From contig NZ_AVHW01000096.1 of NCBI RefSeq assembly GCF_000449425.2, positions 124,001 through 188,000 of the forward strand: DNA of 64,000 bases. The letters run 5' to 3'. Numbering within the stretch: position 1 is the first letter of the stretch; every line of letters begins with the position of its first letter. The DNA comes from Clostridioides difficile CD160 (GTDB lineage: Bacteria > Bacillota > Clostridia > Peptostreptococcales > Peptostreptococcaceae). The position numbers and the translations under genes were made by a program. A model generated the notes under the pieces. The model had not been told where the DNA came from. It worked only from the letters and a program-made list of their open reading frames with translations, and searched no databases. Positions 9,873 through 17,760 of this stretch are shown in pieces.

Positions 9873-9900
9873 GTATATAATATTAAATTATTTAATTAGG

Positions 9901-10944
9901 CTATTTTATAGTTTTATTGTTATCTATTATATCTGTTTCCCATTTTTCAATCCAGTTAGACTGATTTTTTCCAATTACAGACCAATCTACATCCATAGCT
10001 TTATATTCTTTTGACATCCACTTTGGTGAATCTTTAAGTGCAGAATCTAATGTCGGAATACGGTTAAAATCATTTGCAATCATAGCCTGAACCTTAGCAC
10101 TTCCAACAAAATCTACAAATTTAGCTGCTGCTTTTGGATGTGGTGCATTTTTTAGAGCTGCTGCACAGTCTGTGATTACTACAGAACCACTCTCTGCATC
10201 CACAACTTCTAATGGCATATTATTTTTTTCTTTATTATCTATTATATCACTTAATACTGCAACAGATATAGCAGCTTCACCTTTACCTATTGCTGAATAC
10301 ATAACACTTCCACTATTGTAGTAGTTCTTTATATTTTTATTTAAATCTTCAAGGTACTTCCAAGCTTCATCTTCACTCTTAGTAGTTGAATAGTAATTGA
10401 TTAAGTTACTAACAGTAGAACGCATAGATGATGATAATGAGTCTCTAGTAACTATTAAATCTTTATATTCTTCTTTTGTTAAATCGCTCCAATCTTTTGG
10501 TGCTTTATCAGCTGATAATAGTTTTGTGTTATAAAACATCATTACTGGCGTTTTTATAGTTCCATACCAATATCCTTCTGAATCTTTATAAGACTTGTCC
10601 AATTCATTATTCCAGCTTGGTTCAGTCTTTTCATATAATCCTTCTTCTTTTAATTGCATATATGTAGATGTATCTCCACCAAACATTATATCTGCTTGTG
10701 GATTATCTTTTTCACTTCTAACACGATCTGCTAGTTCACCTTTTAAGTTTATAAATTCAACATTAACTCCTGTTTCCTTTTTAAATTCTTCAGAGATTGC
10801 TCCTAGCATATCCTCTGCATGTGTAGTATATACTACTAATGTATCCTCTAATTTATCACTTTTTGCTGTGCTATTATTGCTACAAGCTACAAGTGATAAT
10901 GATATTGCTACAGTTAATAAAATAGCTGCTATTTTCCTCTTCAT
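9901..10944 (-). CDS. ABC importer extracellular solute-binding lipoprotein
   Basis: 347 residues with a lipoprotein signal: a positive start, a hydrophobic core and the lipobox LVAC at residues 18-21, so it is anchored outside the membrane. The mature part (TLVVYTTHAEDMLGAISEEF, then FKKETGVNVEF) is the periplasmic-binding fold seen in Fe(III)/AfuA, 2-aminoethylphosphonate and polyamine binding proteins. It leads the operon for the downstream ATPase and fused permease, with a hairpin then the PP2C-like gene in between. A GGGAGGAAT site supports the start. The ligand is unknown. Confidence 0.85.
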   Translation of the reverse strand: MKRKIAAILLTVAISLSLVACSNNSTAKSDKLEDTLVVYTTHAEDMLGAISEEFKKETGVNVEFINLKGELADRVRSEKDNPQADIMFGGDTSTYMQLKEEGLYEKTEPSWNNELDKSYKDSEGYWYGTIKTPVMMFYNTKLLSADKAPKDWSDLTKEEYKDLIVTRDSLSSSMRSTVSNLINYYSTTKSEDEAWKYLEDLNKNIKNYYNSGSVMYSAIGKGEAAISVAVLSDIIDNKEKNNMPLEVVDAESGSVVITDCAAALKNAPHPKAAAKFVDFVGSAKVQAMIANDFNRIPTLDSALKDSPKWMSKEYKAMDVDWSVIGKNQSNWIEKWETDIIDNNKTIK

Positions 10945-11578
10945 ATTGATTCCTCCCTCATATTCTCCATGTTCATTTTAAATGTTATTATTCTTATAGT
11001 CAACGATTCGACAATAATCTATATGATTGCATTTTTCTATAACAACTTATTTTATTATTGTTTTTTTCTATAATTATACCTATTTTTATAAATATAATTT
11101 TTTTATTAACATTAATCCATTTTTCAATCTGGATATTTTATTTCTTTAAAACCTATTTTAAATATTAGTATTATTATCATTTATATACATAAAAAATGAC
11201 CTATAAATAGGTCACCTAAAATAATGCTTATATAGTATATGAGATACTTTCTTAAATCACTTATTATTTTTTTATCTAGTCCACTTTCAGTAAATAGTGC
11301 ATGTATGTGTATGGTTTCCATTTTAAGTCTTAATTAAAAGTGTGAACTACTGTAAAACCATACCTCATCCTCACATCTAAACTTTAAAGTTTTATCTATT
11401 ATTTATTAATTGGCTGTATATTCACTAATTTTTATCATTTACAGTAATCTTCTTATCTTAAAATAATTACAACCTAACTTTACTCATACATCATATTATA
11501 TATAAATATTTTTAACAAAATTAATAATTAAATAACTATATTTTATTAACCATCTTATAAATGTTTATAGCCTATCTA
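10945..11578. other. Intergenic stretch with gene remnants
   Basis: No intact gene. A hairpin TGACCTA...TAGGTCA lies near 11199-11216. From about 11345 to 11430 the sequence (CATACCTCATCCTCACATCT and the following TCTATTATTTATTAATT) closely resembles the upstream region of the small gene at 30430-30660. This suggests the counterpart of that gene has decayed here. Confidence 0.5.
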
Positions 11579-11791
11579 CTAATCTTCTTCAATAAATTCA
11601 AACAAATTTTCTACTGTGGTATCGAATACTTTAGCAATATCCATCGCTAACTTTAAAGAAGGATTATATTTTCCATTTTCTAAGTGTACAATAGTCTCAC
11701 GTCTTACCCCAACTGATTTAGCAAGTTCGTTTTGTGTCATAAGGAGTTTTTCTCTATATTCTTTAATTTTTGTTTTCATCGACATTGCCAC
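11579..11791 (-). CDS. Small XRE-family transcriptional regulator
   Basis: 70 residues that are essentially one helix-turn-helix ([27 protein letters not shown]), typical of the YozG/Xre-like class often paired with membrane proteins. The GTG start follows immediately after the stop of the upstream membrane-protein gene, so the two are coupled. ATG at codons 3 or 5 is an alternative. A damaged copy of this gene lies at about 30737-30845. It may bind the large inverted repeat at 12698-12744. Targets are not visible otherwise. Confidence 0.85.
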   Translation of the reverse strand: MAMSMKTKIKEYREKLLMTQNELAKSVGVRRETIVHLENGKYNPSLKLAMDIAKVFDTTVENLFEFIEED

Positions 11792-12208
11792 TTAGTTACA
11801 TATCCCCCTTTTATCAAAGTATATATACAAAATTAATTTAGATAACGATTGTATAAATAAAACTGCAATAAGAATTATACCAGTATCCAAGTTTGATATA
11901 TTTATATTACTTGTATAAGGTGTTGCAAAGAAAATAGCTATTATAACTATAGAATACATCATTATTGTTATTGCAATCTGATTAACCTTTGATAGTATAA
12001 ATTTAGATGATTCATCAACTAAATCATTATATTTTTTATTATAAACTGAATAGCATCCAAAGACTATTAACCAACTCAGTCCTGGAAGAGATGCAGTACT
12101 TGGACCTTTAAAAATATACTTAGTAGCTAATACAGCTATAAAAAGATAAGTTATTACAAGTAATTCCAATATGAGTTTTGATTTTACACCAGTTTCTGAT
12201 TTAGACAT
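11792..12208 (-). CDS. Small membrane protein, paralogue of the next gene upstream
   Basis: About 138 residues from the ATG with an AAGGAGGG site (MSKSETGVKSKL). Four hydrophobic segments are visible. The C-terminal 40 residues, ending SKLILYIYFDKRGICN, are nearly identical to those of the protein at 12269-12682, so this is a tandem duplication. The protein is coupled to the XRE regulator that follows. I do not recognise a named function. Membrane-protein plus XRE pairs of this kind occur widely in Firmicutes. The upstream ribosome-site region contains half of the palindrome found before its paralogue. Confidence 0.7.
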   Translation of the reverse strand: MSKSETGVKSKLILELLVITYLFIAVLATKYIFKGPSTASLPGLSWLIVFGCYSVYNKKYNDLVDESSKFILSKVNQIAITIMMYSIVIIAIFFATPYTSNINISNLDTGIILIAVLFIQSLSKLILYIYFDKRGICN

Positions 12209-12268
12209 ATAAAAGCCCTCCTTAAAAGTTATATATTCTTTAGTTTTTGTTTTCATTAATATAATTAC

Positions 12269-12682
12269 TTAATTACATATCCCTCTTTTATCAAAATATA
12301 TATACAAAATTAATTTAGATAACGATTGTATAAATAAAACTGCTAATAGAATTATACCTATATCCAAATTTGATATATCCAAAGCTCTTGCATGATTAGC
12401 TGAAAAGAGAACAGCTATTACAAATATAGAGTACAGCATTATTTTTGATGCAATTTGATCAACCTTTAATAACATAAGTTTTGATGCCTCATCAACTAAA
12501 TCATTATATTTTTTATTATACATGGAGTCAAATACCCAAAAAACTAATAAGATTATAAAAGTAATCCAAATACCTTCTCCTTTAAAAATAAACTTTTCTA
12601 ATAATAAGTCTATAAAGAAATAGGATAGCATCAGTAATTCTGAAACAAGATTTGCTTTAACACCAAGCTCTGATCTAGACAT
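12269..12682 (-). CDS. Small membrane protein, first copy of a tandem pair
   Basis: 137 residues from MSRSELGVKANL, where a GGGGGG-rich ribosome site sits eight bases upstream. A longer in-frame start exists but would run across the 21-bp inverted repeat. It has four predicted membrane spans, a charged loop YNKKYNDLVDEASKLMLLK and the same C-terminus as its paralogue. It opens the three-gene unit with 11792-12208 and the XRE gene. Function unknown. Confidence 0.7.
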   Translation of the reverse strand: MSRSELGVKANLVSELLMLSYFFIDLLLEKFIFKGEGIWITFIILLVFWVFDSMYNKKYNDLVDEASKLMLLKVDQIASKIMLYSIFVIAVLFSANHARALDISNLDIGIILLAVLFIQSLSKLILYIYFDKRGICN

Positions 12683-12697
12683 ATAAAATCCCCCCTT

Positions 12698-12744
12698 AAA
12701 AGTTATATATTTATAACACCTCATGTTATAAATATATAACTTTT
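12698..12744. promoter_or_regulatory. 21-bp perfect inverted repeat before the membrane-protein/XRE operon
   Basis: Arms 12698-12718 and 12724-12744 (starting AAAAGTTATATATTTATAAC) around the loop CCTCA. It ends only a few bases before the ribosome site of the first gene. It may be an operator for the operon's XRE protein or an RNA hairpin limiting translation. A half-copy precedes the second membrane-protein gene. Confidence 0.6.
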
Positions 12745-13367
12745 CCAAATAAATTGCAAGAAAATATTGTAAATACTTAATAACATTTTTACAAGTATAG
12801 TCCATAAAAGATTTCATAATAGACATCTAATGGTTACAAATAATATTATAAAATTACTTTTTTATTCACTCCTATAGAACCAACTCTCTAAAAAATTCTT
12901 ATACCATAAAAATATATTCTTTAGTAAGCATTATAGTACAGTACTAGATTAGTTTATTATATCTATTGTTTCAATCATATCATTTACCAACTATTATCCT
13001 AATTAATATAAGATATTGAAATGTATAATTATACAGCCTAAGCTCACTCCAATACACACTCAAAAATACCTCTTTTTTTGTGGATTAAGTACAGTTGGGG
13101 ATTTCATTAATAAAATAAAAAATACTAGTCAATATTGACTAGCATTTACAAGTATTTCTAAGTATTTCATTATTTATTTTTACAAATCATTGGACACGAA
13201 TCTCAGGAATAATACACAGGATTAATTCATTTCATATACAATCCTAGGTTTTCATCAAAAATATACATCACTTTGCTATCCTATGATATAATACAACAGA
13301 AAAAACTACAATCTATGGTGGTTTCATATATTCTTAGTTATATTAGTAGGAAAGAAGTGTACTCCAT
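12745..13367. other. Intergenic stretch with a copy of the ssrA-flank sequence
   Basis: No gene seen up to 13368. Positions about 13060-13200 repeat the sequence that borders ssrA at 34160-34290 (see the separate repeat entry). A TATAAT near 13286 can serve the 40-codon peptide gene. Confidence 0.5.
13060..13200. repeat. Degenerate copy of the ssrA-proximal flank (terminator plus att-like end)
   Basis: Contains CCTCTTTTT, CAGTTGGGGATTT and the perfect palindrome CTAGTCAATATTGACTAG (13125-13142), then CATTTACAAGTATTTC. All align with 34160-34270. Where the ssrA 3' end should follow there is ATTGGACACGAATCTC, a possible decayed att core. Confidence 0.6.
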
Positions 13368-13490
13368 ATGGAACTAATTATAAATTTTATTATTGGAACT
13401 ATCATTTCTATTTGTGTTGGTATAAGTACAAATTATATATATGATAAAATTCTAAACTACTTATCTATTGCCATAGAAAAAGTAGTTTAG
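13368..13490 (+). CDS. 40-residue hydrophobic peptide, possible type I toxin
   Basis: Encodes MELIINFIIGTIISICVGIS followed by a short polar/charged tail ending in EKVV. It has one membrane span and is preceded by an AGGAAAGAAG site and a TATAAT near 13286. The last codons form half of a 16-bp hairpin (13447-13462 / 13480-13495), so transcription may end within or just after the gene. C. difficile carries many type I toxins of this size and shape, but I see no clear sequence match and no proven antisense RNA. Confidence 0.45.
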   Translation: MELIINFIIGTIISICVGISTNYIYDKILNYLSIAIEKVV

Positions 13491-13518
13491 AATTTGAATT
13501 TAAAATTAAATCTTAAAT

Positions 13519-14148
13519 TTATTTATTACAATTCATTAGTTCGAAAAAATATTTAGAGTCATGCGTCTTATAAAGGTTCAACCAAGAACTTAATGCTTCT
13601 TCTTTAAAAACATCTAAAACTTTTAAAACTTGTACTGTAAATTCTAATGGTGCAATTCCAGAAGCAGTAATTAAATTTTCATCATTAACCGCAGATTCCA
13701 TTTTATAATATTTTTCTCCAGAATAACTTGGTATCACCATTTTTAAAAATTCTAAATCATTACTCGTATGATTTCTAAAATCTAGTAAACCTGTTTTAGC
13801 TAACCCTAAAGTAGCACCACAAATAGCTGCAACTATAGACCTTTGTTTCAAAGCCTCTTTAGATTTTTCTAATATTTTCTCATGACCTATAGATGTCCAA
13901 GTATTTCCCCCTGGCAAAATTAATAAGTCATTACTTTCAATATTAAGCTCGTCAATTGTAATCTCAGGTAAAACTTTTAATCCACCCATTGTTATAATAG
14001 GATTTTTATCAACTCCTACTGTAATTACTTTTAGTGGTTTTAATCCTTTTTTAAAATATCTTCCTGTATTTAATTCAGCAGTTAGATATCCAACTTCCCA
14101 ATCTGACATAGTATCGAATACATACATATATACTTTTCTATTTTTCAT
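13519..14148 (-). CDS. DJ-1/PfpI (ThiJ) family protein
   Basis: 209 residues of the class I glutamine-amidotransferase-like fold. The nucleophile elbow VAAICGATLGLA holds the conserved Cys, and LLILPGGNTW supplies the oxyanion/acid region. Family members act as glyoxalases, deglycases, proteases or chaperones, so the activity is not assignable. The gene lies 77 bases downstream of the WYL-domain regulator on the same strand and may be regulated by it. Confidence 0.85.
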   Translation of the reverse strand: MKNRKVYMYVFDTMSDWEVGYLTAELNTGRYFKKGLKPLKVITVGVDKNPIITMGGLKVLPEITIDELNIESNDLLILPGGNTWTSIGHEKILEKSKEALKQRSIVAAICGATLGLAKTGLLDFRNHTSNDLEFLKMVIPSYSGEKYYKMESAVNDENLITASGIAPLEFTVQVLKVLDVFKEEALSSWLNLYKTHDSKYFFELMNCNK

Positions 14149-14225
14149 TTTTTTGCTCCTTCTATAATTAATTAATATACCTAATTGTAAAATAACTTAA
14201 CTGACATACTCTGTCAGTTAAGTTA

Positions 14226-15188
14226 TTAAATTTGATAATGATTAATTAATTCGAGTAAATCTTCAATCATTTTATCTCTAAGACTTAATGGTTCAATTAT
14301 TTGTACAGATTTTCTATAAGGTATAAGTATATTCGGTACATATGTAAATATTATCTCTTCTTGAAGTTTAAATATTGCTTTATTTAAAGTCCTTTCTTTT
14401 AAATAATATCCTAGAAGCCAATGCTGACATAAGTTGTCCAATGCATTTATCTTTCCTTCTATAACTAATGATATAAGATTATCCTCATCTTTTGTTTCAT
14501 CCATAATTCCTCTTATAAAAAATTCACTTGCTGAAAATTCTTTTGGTCTATTAAAAGTATTCGATGTTTCTATGACACTACTAATTCTATCTACCCTAAA
14601 ACTACGAATCTCATTTCTCATTTGACAAAATGCTACTATATACCAATTATTATTCCAACGAACAATTCCATATGGATTTATAATCCTACATTTTGATTTT
14701 TCTTCATGAGCTGTACGATAGTTGATTTCTACAGAGAATTCATTTGCTATACTATTTTTTAACTTTTTAAGTACAGATTCTATGGATATTTTTCCAGTTG
14801 GTTTTATTACTTCAAAACCTATTAGATGTTTTGTTAAAGTTTCTTCCTGTTTTTGATTTGAATACATTTTTAACTTTGATGTTGCTTTGTCTAGTGTGTC
14901 ATCTAAGAAACATCCCTCTTCTTTAGCAAATATAGCTGCATGAAGTAACGCGGTTTGTTCTTCTGTATCGAAAAAAAGAGGTGCTTTGATGAAATTATTT
15001 AAAAGTGTATATCCACCATTATGACCTGTATCTGAAATTATAGGTACTCCACTAGCAGATAGTGCATCAATGTGTCTGTAGACAGTTCTTATATTTATTT
15101 CTAGTTTTTCAGATATTTGTTTTGCGGTGATTTTTTTATCTGAGTTTAGCATCCATAATATGGACATCATATTATCAATTTTAGCCAT
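14226..15188 (-). CDS. WYL-domain transcriptional regulator (YafY-like)
   Basis: 320 residues. An N-terminal HTH_11 (MLNSDKKITAKQISEKLEIN, then a recognition helix about residues 30-50) is followed by a WYL domain with NPYGIVRWNNNWYIVAF and RSFRVDRISSV, and a C-terminal WCX-like segment. WYL proteins are ligand-responsive repressors or activators. It likely controls itself and the DJ-1 gene downstream. A bidirectional terminator (15253-15281) lies on the upstream side. It is the last gene before the element's left att site. Confidence 0.85.
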   Translation of the reverse strand: MAKIDNMMSILWMLNSDKKITAKQISEKLEINIRTVYRHIDALSASGVPIISDTGHNGGYTLLNNFIKAPLFFDTEEQTALLHAAIFAKEEGCFLDDTLDKATSKLKMYSNQKQEETLTKHLIGFEVIKPTGKISIESVLKKLKNSIANEFSVEINYRTAHEEKSKCRIINPYGIVRWNNNWYIVAFCQMRNEIRSFRVDRISSVIETSNTFNRPKEFSASEFFIRGIMDETKDEDNLISLVIEGKINALDNLCQHWLLGYYLKERTLNKAIFKLQEEIIFTYVPNILIPYRKSVQIIEPLSLRDKMIEDLLELINHYQI

Positions 15189-15252
15189 ATAGTTTTACCT
15201 CTTCATGTGTGTTTTATAAGTTAATTATATAGGTTATGATTGGTTTTCACAA

Positions 15253-15281
15253 AAAAATATTAGCAATTTGCTAATATTTTT
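15253..15281. terminator. Palindromic bidirectional terminator left of the att site
   Basis: AAAAATATTAGCAA (15253-15266) and its reverse complement (15268-15281) form a long A/T-capped hairpin that can end transcription from either side. The same kind of hairpin plus a GATTTC-ATGGT flank occurs at 5854-5900. Confidence 0.75.
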
Positions 15282-15293
15282 CTTGGATTTCAA

Positions 15294-15313
15294 TGGTGGA
15301 GACGAGGGGAGTC
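15294..15313. repeat. Left attachment site (duplicate of the ssrA 3' end)
   Basis: TGGTGGAGACGAGGGGAGTC, identical over 20 bases to 34277-34296 within ssrA. The flanks differ (TATAAG here, GAACCCC in ssrA), as expected for an attL/attR core. Confidence 0.88.
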
Positions 15314-15524
15314 TATAAGTGGTTATTTGATTGTTTTGTTGGTTTTTGTAAGTGTAGGTATATATCTATTTAGTTATGATGTTAGAGCAATCTTTTTGAT
15401 TGTTTTTTATTGTTTATTTTTGTAGTTGGGGTATTATTGGGGTATAATTTTCTACTTTCTAAGACTCTTGATAATTCAGTAATATAAATCAAACTCTCAG
15501 TTAAGTTTCTTAATGAATAAGTAA
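15314..15524. other. Trailer between the att site and the CRISPR array
   Basis: About 210 bases without a gene. It is AT-rich with no ribosome-site-led frame. It should be the leader-distal trailer of the array. Confidence 0.5.
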
Positions 15525-17194
15525 ATTTACAACTAATTTAGTGTAATCTAAACTTGTAGTGCCTAGTTACAACTCTCGACCATTCAATAATTTATAACTA
15601 ACTTAGTGTAATTTAAACTAGAGTCTTTAGACCTTGCACAGTTTCAAGTATCTACATTTATAACTAACTTAGTGTAATTTAAACAGCGACAGGAAACGCA
15701 GAAGCTAAAGCGAAAGGGTTATTTATAACTAACTTAGTGTAATTTAAACTCAAGTTTTATAGCGTTGACAGTAGTAGCTGGACCATATTTATAACTAACT
15801 TAGTGTAATTTAAACTGACAAAGTGGTTAAATATTTGGGTTACATATAAGGAATTTATAACTAACTTAGTGTAATTTAAACTATGTATGAGTGGGTTAAA
15901 TATCAAAAATATATGGAATTTATAACTAACTTAGTGTAATTTAAACCATATTCTTCTATCCACATCACTTAATATGTCAAAATTTATAACTAACTTAGTG
16001 TAATTTAAACTAGCGAAACTCTTGTTAATGCTTTGTGTAGTGCTATGATTTATAACTAACTTAGTGTAATTTAAACCTGAAACTATTTTATTGAGTAAAA
16101 TTAATTTTTTATGCTTATTTATAACTAACTTAGTGTAATTTAAACATGAAGAAAATATTAAGATGTATGTGTATCTAATAAAATTTATAACTAACTTAGT
16201 GTAATTTAAACGCTAAGTTAGTACCAAGACATTTTTCCAATAGAAGTATTTATAACTAACTTAGTGTAATTTAAACTTTATTTAAAAATTATGTTATTCA
16301 TGGATTTACTTTATTTATAACTAACTTAGTGTAATTTAAACGAAATCTATATTCAGCTATTAAAAGAGGAGATATATCATTTATAACTAGCTTAGTGTAA
16401 TTTAAACTATTTTTATCAGATGAATTTAATGTGTTTTCTTCTACATTTATAACTAACTTAGTGTAATTTAAACGCCCTGATTGTTTAAAGAAAGTTCTAC
16501 AACTTTTATATTTATAACTAACTTAGTGTAATTTAAACAGAATAAGCACATGCAATTTTTTTTACATTATCTATATTTATAACTAACTTAGTGTAATTTA
16601 AACTTGGGTTTGCTTGGAAGTTTCCTTACAACTTGTTTGTATTTATAACTAACTTAGTGTAATTTAAACTCATTTTGAAGTTAAGATGCCAATCTTTATT
16701 GATAATATTTATAACTAACTTAGTGTAATTTAAACGTGTACCAGGTCGAGATGGTGACTTATTATTAGAAAAATTTATAACTAACTTAGTGTAATTTAAA
16801 CTGTGAAAGAAACAAGTGTAAAAACCGTGCAGGACGAATTTATAACTAACTTAGTGTAATTTAAACAAGCTATAAAGCCTAAAACTAATAAATCAAATAC
16901 TGATTTATAACTAACTTAGTGTAATTTAAACGTGAGAAGGTTAAAATTATAGATATAGACAATAAAGAAATTTATAACTAACTTAGTGTAATTTAAACAA
17001 TTATATTCTTCAATAAGCAAGTTTTCAGGTCTAAAAATTTATAACTAACTTAGTGTAATTTAAACAAAGAAAATTGTGAATGGCAAAGAGTTTCTAACGT
17101 ATTTATAACTAACTTAGTGTAATTTAAACTATGATTCTGAGACTAAAGAAATATTAATCATCAACATTTATAACTAACTTAGTGTAATTTAAAC
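15525..17194 (-). CRISPR. CRISPR array, 26 repeats of 29 bp and 25 spacers of 35-40 bp
   Basis: Read on the minus strand the repeat starts GTTTAAATTACAC and ends TTAGTTATAAAT (29 bp). Intact copies run from 15590 to 17194. The copy at 16379-16407 has one substitution, and the leftmost copy (15525-15553) is degenerate. End decay on the left and the leader-like sequence on the right give transcription on the minus strand, the same direction as the cas genes. Spacers are mostly 36-37 bp, with extremes of 35 and 40. The repeat is not the common C. difficile I-B repeat as I recall it. One spacer (16736-16772) translates to VPGRDGDLLLE, like siphophage distal-tail proteins. Confidence 0.98.
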
Positions 17195-17400
17195 CCCAAA
17201 TAAAACTACAGTAATTCCAATACTTATAGTATTATTAAAATGAATAATTTGCAGTGAGCCCTAAGTAGTGTTTTTTGGTATAATCAAAAATACAGTTGTA
17301 ATCTTTGCCATCACTAATTTATAGCCACTTATGTGATTTTTTCGCTCACTGCAAAACCAAAACTACTAAATATTATTTTTAAGACATAATAAATTTAAAA
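17195..17400 (-). promoter_or_regulatory. CRISPR leader with a 12-bp inverted repeat
   Basis: Upstream of the array on the minus strand. TTTGCAGTGAGC (17248-17259) and its reverse complement (17344-17355) bracket about 84 bases, including an AT-rich promoter-like segment (minus strand TTGATTATACC). The inner arm ends 53 bases from the first repeat rather than next to it. Confidence 0.7.
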
Positions 17401-17620
17401 ACATATCTAACATAGAATTATTACATACTTTTTGATATAAGATAACAATATAAAAAGATATTAATTAAACAATCAATATCTTTTATACTCAAAATACAAA
17501 CTATTAAAAACATGTCTATGTCCTTAATTAGTTTTTTCATTATCTAAAATATATAAATATTATCATATGATTTTTATATATTTTAATATAACTTGCTTGT
17601 ATTAACATTTTAATTCTTAA
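17401..17620. other. AT-rich spacer between leader and repeat-like mini-array
   Basis: No gene or clear RNA. A weak hairpin with T-runs may terminate cas3 transcription, but I cannot fix one. Confidence 0.35.
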
Positions 17621-17697
17621 TATCTCAACTAATTTAGTTTAATTCAAACACATAATATAAGCATGGCATTTTATAACTAATATAGTTTAATTTAAAT
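17621..17697 (-). ncRNA. Putative crRNA-like (CreA-like) RNA: repeat-19 nt-repeat mini-array
   Basis: Two degenerate repeats in the array's orientation: 17669-17697 matches the 29-bp repeat at 24 of 29 positions and 17621-17649 at 21 of 29. They flank a 19-nt pseudo-spacer, TGCCATGCTTATATTATGT on the minus strand. It is 64 bases downstream of cas3, apart from the main array. Repeat-like pairs near cas genes act as CreA antitoxin RNAs or as Cascade-guided autoregulators in characterised type I-B systems. The pseudo-spacer resembles the promoter of the 39-codon gene at 23836. Transcription is not shown. Confidence 0.55.
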
Positions 17698-17760
17698 AAT
17701 AAGCTTCAATATAATTATATATAAAAACATATATATTTACAACTATCTAAATAAATACTC

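Noticed and set aside
12208-12256. Longer start for the membrane protein at 11792
   Set aside because: The upstream start has no ribosome site, while AAGGAGGG precedes the chosen ATG. My manual base count here differed by one, so the exact end base may be off by one.
15314-15524. Possible leader on the left of the CRISPR array
   Set aside because: The degenerate repeat is on this side and the promoter-like and inverted-repeat sequence is on the other, so this is the trailer.
17401-17620. Possible small toxin gene next to the repeat-like mini-array, as in known creTA loci
   Set aside because: I found no short frame with a convincing start and ribosome site, so the 39-codon gene at 23836 is the better candidate.
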